DNA of 40,239 nucleotides from Candidatus Treponema merdequi (GCA_018064525.1 JAGHVB010000009.1:1-40239), one strand, 5' to 3'; shown: positions 1 to 7,152, counted from the stretch's first letter. Notes: generated by a model from the letters alone, not told the origin. Numbers and translations: made by a program.

Positions 1-84
1 GGGCTTCGTTGTGAGCTTCAAATTATCGCTAGCGGAGGTGCTTATAAGGTACTTCAAAAGTTATTATTATGGAGGGTACATTTT

Positions 85-459
85 ATGATGTATTCTGTAA
101 AACAGCGTCAGAACCCGCTCGACAGACAGGCGGATTCTAAGTATTATGCGTCAGCTGAGTATGGCGAAGAAATCGATGTCAATGATTTGGCTAAGGAAAT
201 TTCCAAGTCCTGCACTCTGACCCCGGCAGATATTGTAGCAGTTATTGAGAGTTTCTTGGATAAGATGCCGCAGTACCTGAAAAGTTCAAACCGCATCAGA
301 TTGAACAAGTTTGGTATATTTAAGCTTTCATTCAGTTCGGTGAGGCACGAGAAGAAAGACGATGTAAGTGCTTCTGATATTAAGAACTTACGTGTGCTTT
401 TTACTCCAAGTGCCGAGCTTAAAAAAGAGCTTTCTGATGTGAGCTACACAAGGAAGTAA
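85..459 (+). CDS. HU-related DNA-binding protein (long N-terminal extension form)
   Basis: A 124-residue protein of the HU-related family (the 'histone-like family' type common in Bacteroidetes and Treponema). Residues about 30-115 fit the HU/IHF fold: helices around DVNDLAKEISKSCTLTPADI, then the strand segment NRIRLNKFGIFKLSF, where the GxF turn is typical. An N-terminal arm (KQRQNPLDRQADSKYYASA) precedes the fold, as in this family. By homology it should bind DNA and shape the nucleoid; no direct DNA contacts can be read here. The start at the first of two adjacent ATGs is supported by GGAGGG at 71-76. The frame stays open to base 1 of the window, but no better start is visible upstream. 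It stands alone, followed by the 433-bp accessory gap. Confidence 0.85.
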   Translation: MMYSVKQRQNPLDRQADSKYYASAEYGEEIDVNDLAKEISKSCTLTPADIVAVIESFLDKMPQYLKSSNRIRLNKFGIFKLSFSSVRHEKKDDVSASDIKNLRVLFTPSAELKKELSDVSYTRK

Positions 460-827
460 GTACAGCTTCTTGCAGTAGCGTTTTAACAGTTTGTACTCAA
501 ATATCAGTCCAGCAGTGACTTAAAACTGCACTTTACAATTAATTCCTATTAATATTACGGCTGCTAATCTTTGTTGCAACAGATGCAAGCCTAAACTAAG
601 AATCAAATCCCCTTCGCCTGCAAAGCCAGCTCCGACAAGGAGATTTTTTAATTTATTCGTTCAATTCATTTTGAGAGCAAGCTTGACTTGCTCTCAAAAT
701 ATTCCTTTTTCCTTTATTTCGCGTTTACAAGTAATTTTTCTTTTAGCCCGTAAAGGGTGTACAGCGGATTTTTGCTTTTACAAAGGAATTTTTATACTTT
801 AAAAACCAGCGGCGCAGTGCGCCGTCC
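460..827. other. Gene-free stretch with hairpins
   Basis: No convincing gene lies between the HU-like gene and the attC-like site. The stretch holds a perfect 14-bp hairpin (669-701, listed separately), a short GC-rich palindrome GGCGCAGTGCGCC at 811-823 next to the attC-like site, and a weak hairpin CTCC-GACAA-GGAG followed by six T near 625-648. No promoter was recognised with confidence. It looks like non-coding spacer left by cassette or island turnover, but that is inference. Confidence 0.5.
669..701. terminator. Perfect 14-bp inverted repeat, possible bidirectional terminator
   Basis: ATTTTGAGAGCAAG (669-682) and CTTGCTCTCAAAAT (688-701) are exact reverse complements around a CTTGA loop. 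The arms begin with A/T runs on each side, so either strand would give a hairpin followed by several U residues. It may end transcription from the HU-like gene on the plus strand and from the cassette gene on the minus strand. The loop CTTGA is the same as the loop of the attC-like structure 160 bp away. No outer TAACAA/TTGTTA boxes flank it, so it is not called as a second attC. Confidence 0.5.
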
Positions 828-890
828 GCCTAACAACTGGTTGTACCGCAGCGGGCTTGACCCGCTGTCGGCTACGAACCTTTGTTATGT
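828..890 (-). other. Integron attC-like recombination site
   Basis: Read on the minus strand the site starts with ACATAAC (R'' box, complement of 884-890) and ends with GTTAGGC (R' box, complement of 828-834), a perfect match to the GTTRRRY consensus. Between them are TAACAA/TTGTTA outer arms (831-836, 882-887) and inner arms GGTTGTACCGCAGCGGG (839-855) and 861-880 around a CTTGA loop. The inner arms pair fully except for three unpaired bases, T868, C872 and G876, all on the R'' side. Unpaired bases on one arm are the orientation signal of attC sites. The site begins 2 nt after the stop codon of the gene at 893-1879 and has the orientation expected of a cassette. No integrase gene is visible in the window. 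Confidence 0.75.
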
Positions 891-892
891 GA

Positions 893-1879
893 TTATTCAA
901 TAGATTTAATTGTAATTCCAATTAAATTATTATCTTTAATATTAGGAATTAATTTTAATTTATTATTTATATCTGTAAATTCCATTGGATTAATTGTTGT
1001 CATTACAAAACATAATTCACCAGATATTTTTATACTTTCTTCTATTTCTTGTTTGTGTTTAGCAATAAACTGTTTTAACTGAGTATCAATTTGCTCATAA
1101 AAATGATAATGCAAATTCATTTTTAGAACACCAGAAGAAGATGTTTTTGCCGTATTTATTCCTCCACCAGGTGTTATATAATATTTCCCGTTTACTTCTA
1201 CTGGAGTATTAATACCTATTTTCCTAAGTTTAATTCTTTCTTCTTCAGTAGGATAAAATGATAGTCCTGTTACGTTAGGCAATTCCCACTTTTCTAATAC
1301 TTCTGGAAATTCAGTTTGAATTATTTTTAATAATTCTGTATCGCCCCATCTTCCATGTTTGTCAATACAAATAAAAAATGCTTTATTTTCTGTAAAAACT
1401 ACATATAAAATATCATCTTTTCCTTCGATTAAAATTGGATGTTTTTCATCTTGCTGTGCTCCTAAATGAAGATGATATATTCCGAAATCAAATAGAAGAC
1501 CATCGGAATATTTAGCTTGCAATATTTTTCGACTTAAATGAGGGGTCAAACTTTTTCCATTTTTAATTTTTTCTTCTAAAAGTTTTAGCCCATTTTCGCA
1601 ATCTGGTTTTCTTATGAAATTTTGCGAATATATAATTTTTCTTGGCTTTGCAGGAATTAATCTTTCACGCAAATTTGAATATTCATAAATGAGATGCTGA
1701 TTATATAATTCTTTTTTTTCTTTTTCAGATTTTTCTTCAAATTTTTGATCTTTTATTCTCTCCTGTTGTTCCCATTCATTATAATCTGTAAATTTAAATC
1801 CTAATTTCTTGAATTCATCTATATCATTTAACACATATTGCTCAAAATCTTTAACTATATCAATTTTTAATTCAAACAT
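893..1879 (-). CDS. Orphan cassette-type gene, uncharacterised 328-aa protein
   Basis: A 328-residue soluble protein without signal peptide or membrane segment that I cannot assign to a named family. It starts with a charged helical region (about 1-75, rich in E and K), then a block with SLTPHLSRKILQAKYSDGLL and FDFGIYHLHLGAQ (about 110-142), then ILYVVFTENKAFFICID and a WGDTELLKII segment, and a C-terminal lysine-rich helix and beta part. The H-L-H-L-G and D-G-L-L motifs look like conserved, possibly catalytic or fold-defining positions, but that is inference. AGGAG precedes the ATG by 7 nt. The gene is visibly more AT-rich than its neighbours and ends next to the attC-like site, so it is probably a mobile gene cassette. 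Cassette genes often encode toxins, defence or accessory functions; nothing here shows which. Confidence 0.75.
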   Translation of the reverse strand: MFELKIDIVKDFEQYVLNDIDEFKKLGFKFTDYNEWEQQERIKDQKFEEKSEKEKKELYNQHLIYEYSNLRERLIPAKPRKIIYSQNFIRKPDCENGLKLLEEKIKNGKSLTPHLSRKILQAKYSDGLLFDFGIYHLHLGAQQDEKHPILIEGKDDILYVVFTENKAFFICIDKHGRWGDTELLKIIQTEFPEVLEKWELPNVTGLSFYPTEEERIKLRKIGINTPVEVNGKYYITPGGGINTAKTSSSGVLKMNLHYHFYEQIDTQLKQFIAKHKQEIEESIKISGELCFVMTTINPMEFTDINNKLKLIPNIKDNNLIGITIKSIE

Positions 1880-2041
1880 TTTTTTTCTCCTATGCGCACC
1901 ATTGGCGTGTCACCATAACATCATCTTCTACTCATCCATCAAAATCCAAGATACTACACAAACCTGTCCATCTAAGAACTCCCCTGACGGATACAATTTT
2001 ATGTTACACTCATTTTCTAATTATATCTAGATTATTATCCA
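1880..2041. other. Upstream region of the orphan gene, no clear feature
   Basis: This 162-bp stretch holds the Shine-Dalgarno of the orphan gene and, on the minus strand, the sequence GTTATGG (complement of 1913-1919), an imperfect GTTRRRY box where the 5' boundary of a cassette would be expected. A partner TGTAACA lies about 90 bp upstream on that strand, giving TAACAT/ATGTTA arms, but the inner arms do not pair well. I see no convincing second attC, no attI and no integrase. Confidence 0.35.
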
Positions 2042-2173
2042 CTATAAATCTAACTCCCTGTCAAGCGGGCTTATTACTTCACCCGCTCTTTGTAAAAGAC
2101 TTTCATCCATATGCCATCCGAATTCTTTTGCATAAGTGGAATTTCTTCGAACCGCACTCTGTGGCATAGACAC
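2042..2173 (-). CDS. Small ORF of doubtful status, possible gene remnant
   Basis: An open frame ends at 2042 and reads MPQSAVRRNSTYAKEF... to ...LDRELDL from an internal ATG preceded by AAGG, giving about 41 residues. The frame stays open further upstream to 2284, but that part runs through the transcription terminator at 2239-2267, so the long version is unlikely to be translated as one unit. I do not recognise the sequence; the composition (S, R, E, L, with a DESLLQRAGEVI helix) looks protein-like rather than random. It may be the C-terminal remnant of a gene truncated when the accessory segment arose. Start coordinate is approximate. Confidence 0.3.
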   Translation of the reverse strand: MSMPQSAVRRNSTYAKEFGWHMDESLLQRAGEVISPLDRELDL

Positions 2174-2238
2174 CTTGCCCCATCCGTCTAAGATGTCCTT
2201 TAATATACGCGCGTTTACGAAAATTCCACCTAAAAAAT

Positions 2239-2267
2239 AAAAAAAAACTGCCCGCAAATGCAGACAG
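2239..2267 (-). terminator. Rho-independent terminator of the metallopeptidase operon
   Basis: On the minus strand CTGTCTGC, loop ATTT and GCGGGCAG form an 8-bp stem (two G-U pairs), followed by nine T. It lies about 30 nt after the stop codon of the gene at 2296-2868 and closes the minus-strand run of genes from pth downwards. Confidence 0.8.
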
Positions 2268-2295
2268 CCCGATATCACAAACAACTCCTGATATT

Positions 2296-2868
2296 TTATT
2301 TTTTATTTTTTCCTCCCGCTCTCTTCAAATATACATCTCCATTCTCTTTTAACCACTTATTCCATTTCTTATACTCAGGAAAAATTTTATCAATTTCTGC
2401 ATAAAATTCTTTCGAGTGATCCATGTGTCTTCGGTGGCAAAGTTCGTGAACTACGATGCTGTCTAAAACTTCTCTCGGCATTAAAACTAAAAGACAGTTG
2501 AAATTTAAATTTCCTTTTGCAGTGCAGCTTCCCCAGCAGGTCTTCTGCAGGCGGATGGAAATTGTGCCGTATGTAATTCCACTTAACGATGCATAATATT
2601 TTACGCGTTCGGGAATTATTTTCTTGGCTTCTTTTTTTATTTTTTTGATTTCGTCTTTTGTGAGAATGCCTAGTTCGTTTACTTTTTCATTTGTGGCTAA
2701 AGTTTTTTCGATATGCTTTGTAACCCAGGATTTTTTTGAAACGATAAAATCCTGAACTTCTTTTTCAGAAACAAAGTGCGGTGCTTTGACAAGGACAGTT
2801 CCATCGTCAGAAATTGTCATCGAGATTGAACGTCTGAAAGATTTTTTTATAACATAAGTAACCTGCAT
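2296..2868 (-). CDS. YgjP-like (DUF45) zinc metallopeptidase
   Basis: A 190-residue cytosolic protein of the YgjP/DUF45 family, related to SprT and WLM gluzincin-like peptidases. The zinc motif is IVVHELCHRRHMDHSKEF: H141 and H145 with E142 as catalytic base and H151 as third ligand. The upstream strand block WGSCTAKGNLNFN (about 112-124) is the other family hallmark. Substrates are unknown; family members are often found next to restriction or DNA-repair genes. No Shine-Dalgarno precedes the ATG, but a TATAAA hexamer ends 9 nt before it, so it may have its own promoter as well as being read from the upstream MBL gene (49-bp gap). The terminator at 2239-2267 follows. Confidence 0.85.
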   Translation of the reverse strand: MQVTYVIKKSFRRSISMTISDDGTVLVKAPHFVSEKEVQDFIVSKKSWVTKHIEKTLATNEKVNELGILTKDEIKKIKKEAKKIIPERVKYYASLSGITYGTISIRLQKTCWGSCTAKGNLNFNCLLVLMPREVLDSIVVHELCHRRHMDHSKEFYAEIDKIFPEYKKWNKWLKENGDVYLKRAGGKNKK

Positions 2869-2917
2869 AGATGGAACTTTATAGTACCCCGCTCATCTGT
2901 AACACCCGCAGGTTATA

Positions 2918-3649
2918 TTACATTTTTTCAAGTTCAAAACCGTACATATCGTGTCCGGGATAAACTTTTACTTCTTTCGGTAAGGTTTCTGTAATACGAC
3001 AGATACTCTTTTTAATTGTGATTTCGTCTCCGCCGTACAAATCTGTGCGGCCGTATGTTCCATAAAAAATTGTATCACCAGAAATCAAAACTTTTTCCGC
3101 ATCATTAAAATAACAGACACAGCCTTTTGAATGTCCCGGTGTATGATAAACTTTCCAATGTGAAAGTGCATTTGTCACAGCTTCTACATCAGGAGCATTA
3201 TCGCTTCCGTTAAAAGCTGCGACTATCATTTCTGGTGTAATGACTTTATCAAGCATCATTCCATCAGATAACAGAACATCAGGTTCCGGCAAATTGGAAA
3301 CAGACTGTAAAAGTTCCATTGCACCTTGCCCCATTCTGCCTAAAAATTTTTCCTGCGTAATTGCAGATGACAGACCTATACATTCAGCATCATCTTTATG
3401 AATTGCGATACAAAGTTCCGGCCACTTTTTCTTAAGAATTGAAAGACCTGCAACATGATCAAAATGTCCATGTGTCAGAAGAATACCGACGGCGACAAGA
3501 TTTTTTTCATTGAGATAGTCAATAAGAATATTTTCGTCGCCTGTCAATTCAGAACAGGCAGGATCGACAATTAAAACTGCCTGTCCTGCAAGCGGAACTA
3601 TGTAAGTATTTACTCCAAGAATGCCTGTATGTATAGGTTCTAATTCCAT
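2918..3649 (-). CDS. MBL-fold metallohydrolase, glyoxalase II-like
   Basis: A 243-residue metallo-beta-lactamase-fold protein. Metal ligands are visible as THGHFDH (H60, H62, D64, H65), H173 in TPGHSKG, D192 in SGDTIF and H233 in YPGHD, the complete dinuclear set of the glyoxalase II / YcbL group. GDTIFYGTYGRTDL is typical of small hydroxyacylglutathione hydrolase-like thioesterases. No C-terminal HAGH substrate domain is present, so the exact thioester is open. An insertion of about 50 residues sits between the H-x-H-x-D-H motif and H173. The gene follows the DbpA-domain gene by 15 nt and is probably cotranscribed; a short AAGG lies before the ATG. Confidence 0.87.
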   Translation of the reverse strand: MELEPIHTGILGVNTYIVPLAGQAVLIVDPACSELTGDENILIDYLNEKNLVAVGILLTHGHFDHVAGLSILKKKWPELCIAIHKDDAECIGLSSAITQEKFLGRMGQGAMELLQSVSNLPEPDVLLSDGMMLDKVITPEMIVAAFNGSDNAPDVEAVTNALSHWKVYHTPGHSKGCVCYFNDAEKVLISGDTIFYGTYGRTDLYGGDEITIKKSICRITETLPKEVKVYPGHDMYGFELEKM

Positions 3650-3664
3650 TAAGGATACCTTGAA

Positions 3665-4438
3665 TTAAACTAAATAGTTTGAATCAGTAGAAACAGCTTC
3701 TGTTGTTGCATTTCTTTCTGCTGCTGCGAGAGCTGCTGCATCATCTTTTGCTACTTCTGACTGTGGATCTGTATAACCAGAATCTACATTTGCTGGAATT
3801 GTTTCATCAGAACTATCAGTTCCTTCTGCACCTTCTTCACCTTTCTGGCGGGAATAGCTTACAGAAAGTTTTCTTCCGCGGTAATCATATCCGTTTAATG
3901 CGTTGATTGCTTTGTCTGCATCTTCTGTAAAAAGCTGAACAAAAGAATAATTTGCAAGAACTCTGATGTCACCGATTCTGTCACGGTCAAGACCTGCAAC
4001 ACTGATCAAAAGTCCAACGAGGTCGCGTGGATATACACGGCGGTTGCGTCCGATTCCTACAAAGATTGTTGTTGCAAGAGATTCATCAATCTGAACTCTT
4101 GGATGTGGCTGACGAGCTTCTGTGTTTTCTGAGCTGTCATTTGTATTATCGCGGTTTCTGTCCTGGCGATATTCATTTTTCTGATTGTCTTTTCTAAAGT
4201 CACGACGGTTGTTTCTGTCGTTTGTAAATTCTCTTCTTGGTCTGAAGTGTGAACCGCACTGTTTTGTAAGATATGCTGCTACATACATCCTGAGTGAGAA
4301 TGGAACATTTTTCTTGAAAACTTTTTTGATGTCGTTTAATAAATCAGGATTTTCCTGTGTTTTTACTTTATCAACTGCGTCCTGTAAAAATGCTGCAAGC
4401 TGATCCAAATCAATTTCGTTTTCTCTTCTGAATGACAT
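3665..4438 (-). CDS. Stand-alone DbpA-type RNA-binding domain protein
   Basis: A 257-residue protein with a helical N-terminus (1-65), a basic Arg/Asn/Asp-rich linker (65-115, many RN and RD pairs), one DbpA/CsdA C-terminal RNA-binding domain of RRM fold (about 123-197: TIFVGIGRNRRVYPRDLVGL to GRKLSVSYSRQKG) and an acidic, Ala/Ser-rich tail. In DEAD-box helicases this domain targets 23S rRNA hairpin 92 (DbpA/YxiN) or other RNAs; here the helicase core is absent. The protein may act as an RNA chaperone or helicase partner; that is inference. AAGAGG precedes the ATG, and it lies 24 nt after the GNAT fusion gene in the same operon. Confidence 0.8.
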   Translation of the reverse strand: MSFRRENEIDLDQLAAFLQDAVDKVKTQENPDLLNDIKKVFKKNVPFSLRMYVAAYLTKQCGSHFRPRREFTNDRNNRRDFRKDNQKNEYRQDRNRDNTNDSSENTEARQPHPRVQIDESLATTIFVGIGRNRRVYPRDLVGLLISVAGLDRDRIGDIRVLANYSFVQLFTEDADKAINALNGYDYRGRKLSVSYSRQKGEEGAEGTDSSDETIPANVDSGYTDPQSEVAKDDAAALAAAERNATTEAVSTDSNYLV

Positions 4439-4461
4439 AAAAAATACCTCTTAAAAAAAAT

Positions 4462-5367
4462 TTATTCAGCAAACAAAGATAAAATATATCCAGACCCCAA
4501 TTTCTTAAAACCTGTTCTGATCAATAAAGGTGTAAGAGTGTCTGTTATAAAAATGTCTGCTATAAGTACCCACTTAAAATGGCGGCTTTTCAATTCTGTA
4601 AGCGACTGTTCTAAAAGTTCACTTCCGATTCCAAGACCGCGGAATTTTTGCTGCACAAAAAAACTGGTGAGTAAAACAGTATTTGGTGCATTACCAAGAC
4701 ATGGAGAAAAAACTGCAGAGCCGATAAAATCTTTTAAAATGGAACGGCAGACAAATCCGCAGGAATCTTTTGAAAGATATCTCTGTGTTTTATCTTTTAT
4801 TAAATCTGATAAAGCCGATTCAATTTCAGACGGCCAGTTTTCTACATTGTCAAATGTGGCAGAATCTAAACATTTATAAATATCATTTCTGTCACTTTCA
4901 AAATAAAATGGCGTAAACACAAAGTCATCGTGAAGAAGTTCTTCTGTTTCTTCCACTTCACAATCAATCTGTTCAAGGCCCCATGTTTCACGCAAAGAGT
5001 TATACCACGAATTAATATAAACAATAAGCTCTTTATTTTTAAAAAAGTGCCAACGCTTTTCAACTTCGGGATATGACTTTAATACGTCTTTAAATCCTCT
5101 GAACACCCCCCTTCCGGAACGAAGTACATTTAATAAATCCGTTCTGGCCATCGGCGAATGAAGTTCATTTACAAATCGTTCCATCAAAGAAAAACCGTCT
5201 TTGCTTGTCCATGATGGAATTTCGTAAAACACTTCTTCGTCGCAAGTTATTTCATCATTTATTTCTACAAGTGAATTGTTCTCTGCGTCGATGACAAATT
5301 TTTTTTCCTGATTATCAAGAGCCGAGATAATAGAATCTACAAGTTCATCAGTTAGCTCAAAAGTCAT
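4462..5367 (-). CDS. UPF0158 domain fused to a GNAT acetyltransferase
   Basis: A 301-residue two-domain protein. Residues about 1-135 match UPF0158: FVIDAENNSLVEIND, then SLMERFVNELHSPMARTDLLN and RGVFRGFKDVLKSYPEVEKRW, the family core. Residues about 150-301 are a GNAT N-acetyltransferase: TSFFVQQKFRGLGIGSELLEQ carries the acetyl-CoA pyrophosphate loop (R243-G-L-G-I-G) and TGFKKLGSGY is the usual C-terminal strand. It should acetylate an amine, but the substrate is unknown. The gene lies 29 nt after clpP and before the DbpA-domain gene. No Shine-Dalgarno is seen; GTGGAATT (5380-5387) stands in the short gap. Confidence 0.8.
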   Translation of the reverse strand: MTFELTDELVDSIISALDNQEKKFVIDAENNSLVEINDEITCDEEVFYEIPSWTSKDGFSLMERFVNELHSPMARTDLLNVLRSGRGVFRGFKDVLKSYPEVEKRWHFFKNKELIVYINSWYNSLRETWGLEQIDCEVEETEELLHDDFVFTPFYFESDRNDIYKCLDSATFDNVENWPSEIESALSDLIKDKTQRYLSKDSCGFVCRSILKDFIGSAVFSPCLGNAPNTVLLTSFFVQQKFRGLGIGSELLEQSLTELKSRHFKWVLIADIFITDTLTPLLIRTGFKKLGSGYILSLFAE

Positions 5368-5396
5368 GGCGCACTATTAAATTCCACTTACAAAAA

Positions 5397-6002
5397 TTAC
5401 TTAATGTTTTTCAATTCATCGCGATTGGAAATCACTTTGCTGATGAGACCGTACGCAATTGCTTCTTCTGCATTGAGCCAGTAATCGCGGTCAGTATCTT
5501 TTTCTACAGTCGCAAGATCTTTTCCAGTTGCTTCAGAAATGATTTTATTAATTTTTGCTTTTGTCTTAGCAAGATTTTCTGCATGAATCTGAATGTCGCT
5601 GCAAGTTCCGCGCATTCCGCTCATCGGCTGGTGAATGAGATATTCACTGTTTGCAAATCCGACGCGGTGGTCTTTTGAAACTGCAAGCAAAATGAGAGCA
5701 GCTGCACTTGCAATGAGTCCGTTACCGATCAAAACAACCGGACACTTAACAAAACGAATCATATCATAAATTGCAAATCCCGCACTTACATCTCCACCAG
5801 GTGAATCGATATAAACATAAACAGGATCGCTCGAATCTGCTTCGAGAAGCAAAAGCTGCTTGTTAAATTTTTCAGCTAAATCTTTGTTGATTTCTCCAGA
5901 CAAAAGAATCTGACGAGTTTTAAGAAATTTTTCGGCAAGAGCGTCTGGTCCCTTGTCCTTTTTTTCGTCTTCTTTTTCATCATTCAAAAAAATATTATTC
6001 AT
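5397..6002 (-). CDS. clpP: ATP-dependent Clp protease proteolytic subunit
   Basis: ClpP serine peptidase of 201 residues from the chosen ATG. The catalytic triad is S99 (GLIASAA), H124 (YLIHQP) and D173 (DTDRDYW), with S-to-H spacing 25 and H-to-D spacing 49 as in E. coli ClpP. YIDSPGGDVSAGFAIYDMI is the substrate strand region. It would form the tetradecameric chamber served by ClpX or ClpA-type ATPases, which are not in this window. The usual ASMAAFLLA helix reads ASAAALILLA, and an acidic-basic N-terminus (NDEKEDEKKDKGP) replaces the short propeptide, so it may be the divergent second ClpP of treponemes. An in-frame TTG nine codons upstream is less likely as start: a TATATT -10 ends 6 nt before this ATG. 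Confidence 0.88.
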   Translation of the reverse strand: MNNIFLNDEKEDEKKDKGPDALAEKFLKTRQILLSGEINKDLAEKFNKQLLLLEADSSDPVYVYIDSPGGDVSAGFAIYDMIRFVKCPVVLIGNGLIASAAALILLAVSKDHRVGFANSEYLIHQPMSGMRGTCSDIQIHAENLAKTKAKINKIISEATGKDLATVEKDTDRDYWLNAEEAIAYGLISKVISNRDELKNIK

Positions 6003-6008
6003 ACTATT

Positions 6009-6037
6009 AATATAGTAAAAAACCGTCAAAAAGTAAA
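6009..6037 (-). promoter_or_regulatory. Predicted clpP promoter abutting the start codon
   Basis: On the minus strand TTTACT (complement of 6032-6037), a 17-bp spacer and TATATT (complement of 6009-6014) are followed by 6 nt and the clpP ATG. Transcription would start at or very near the ATG, giving a leaderless mRNA. A second candidate, TAAAAT preceded directly by TTCCAC (complement of 6042-6053), lies 28 nt further upstream. Confidence 0.5.
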
Positions 6038-6153
6038 TGAGATTTTAGTGGAACTTGCCCCGCCGAAATACCTCAAATACAGTCATCTCCAGATTTTTCA
6101 AGACCGCAAATCACCCGAACACCCAAATTTCATTTTATAAACAAAAGCCCGTT

Positions 6154-7071
6154 CTAAAGCCCGCGGGACTTTGCCTCGTCCCAGTATCTGTCCATCACCG
6201 AAAGTTTTCCGGGAACCATTTCATCTCCCGCTTCTTCCATTTTTTTCTGAACGTATGAAAATCGTCTGTAAAATTTTTCATTTGCCAGATTAAGAGCCGT
6301 TTCAGGATCAACTCCAAGCTTTCTTGCATAATTTACAACTGCAAACAAAAGATCGCCGACTTCTTCTTCAACTTTTAACTGAGTGGAATTTGCATCAGAG
6401 CCAGATTTTTTTTCAAACGGTTTAGCTTCCTGTTTATCAAGTGCTTTTTCTGCAGCCACTCTCGCTTCTTCAACTTCATCAATTTCTTCAAGAACTTTGG
6501 CTTTTACATCATCTGAATTATCCCAATCAAAACCTTTCTTTGCAGCTTTCTTCTGTAATTTATAAGCTTTCAATAAAGGCGGAAATCCTCCGGGAACTTC
6601 ATCAAGAATGCATCCTGTTTTTCTGCCTTCAAGATTTTCTTTAATTTTATCCCACTGAGACAGAACCTGTGACGCATCTTTTACTTCTTTTTCTGCACAG
6701 ACTTTTCCTTCACTGTCAGGAAAAACATGAGGATGACGTCTTATCAGTTTTTCAGAAAGTTCGTTAAAAACTTCGGCAACCTTAAAATCACCTGACTGCT
6801 CGTACATATAGGAAATCATTGTCGCATTGAGCATCACGTCACCAAGCTCTTCCTTTGCGTGTTCTGCATCCTCTTGTGTAATTGCATCAACTGCTTCAAA
6901 AACTTCTTCGATCAAATCCCGTCTCATCGAAAGCGGAGTCTGTTCTTTATCCCAAGGGCATCCGTTTTCAGAACGCAGAATCTTAATCACATTCAATAAT
7001 CTGTTAAACGCCTTCTCCGCAGTTCCAAAATCACCACTCATCACACTATCGAAATCAATTTTATTACTCAC
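6154..7071 (-). CDS. mazG: MazG nucleoside triphosphate pyrophosphohydrolase
   Basis: Two-domain MazG, about 305 residues from the chosen GTG. The N-terminal domain has GCPWDKEQT, the metal-binding EEVFEAVDAI and EELGDVM motifs, and the C-terminal domain repeats this with EEIDEVEEARV and EEEVGDLLFAVVNYARK, ending in YWDEAKSRGL. It hydrolyses (d)NTPs to NMP and pyrophosphate, cleaning the nucleotide pool and, in some bacteria, lowering ppGpp. A linker of about 30 residues (EKALDKQEAKPFEKKSGSDA) is inserted in the second EExxE region. The start is uncertain: the frame runs as TTG at 7104 inside a 7-bp repeat array; GTG at 7071 has GGGG 8 nt upstream; ATG at 7041 lacks a Shine-Dalgarno. Confidence 0.9.
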   Translation of the reverse strand: MSNKIDFDSVMSGDFGTAEKAFNRLLNVIKILRSENGCPWDKEQTPLSMRRDLIEEVFEAVDAITQEDAEHAKEELGDVMLNATMISYMYEQSGDFKVAEVFNELSEKLIRRHPHVFPDSEGKVCAEKEVKDASQVLSQWDKIKENLEGRKTGCILDEVPGGFPPLLKAYKLQKKAAKKGFDWDNSDDVKAKVLEEIDEVEEARVAAEKALDKQEAKPFEKKSGSDANSTQLKVEEEVGDLLFAVVNYARKLGVDPETALNLANEKFYRRFSYVQKKMEEAGDEMVPGKLSVMDRYWDEAKSRGL

Positions 7072-7088
7072 AAGATTACCCCAAATCA

Positions 7089-7137
7089 AATTCCCAATTC
7101 CCAATTCCTAATTCCTAATTCCTAATTCCTAATTCCC
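7089..7137. repeat. Seven tandem 7-bp units AATTCCC/AATTCCT
   Basis: Units are AATTCCC twice, AATTCCT four times and AATTCCC once, with no spacers, followed after a short gap by one more AATTCCT at 7144-7150. The array is flanked by direct copies of CCAAATCAAATTCC (7081-7094 and 7136-7149). It fills the pth-mazG gap on the upstream side of mazG, so copy-number change by slipped-strand replication could alter mazG leader length and the unlikely TTG start inside it. Confidence 0.85.
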
Positions 7138-7152
7138 AAATCAAATTCCTAA

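Noticed and set aside
669-701. Decayed attC
   Set aside because: No outer boxes and a perfect stem without unpaired bases; a terminator is the simpler reading.
1885-2020. Second attC site upstream of the orphan gene
   Set aside because: TAACAT/ATGTTA arms and a GTTATGG box are present, but the inner arms do not pair and the R' box has two mismatches to GTTRRRY.
882-2030. Plus-strand reading frames antisense to the orphan gene
   Set aside because: They follow the complement of a gene with good start, ribosome site and protein-like composition and have no ribosome sites of their own.
2034-2042. DnaA box (TTATCCACT) and a replication origin
   Set aside because: A single near-match in AT-rich DNA with no dnaA or dnaN gene nearby.
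7089-7150. CRISPR array
   Set aside because: Units are 7 bp and contiguous with no spacers.
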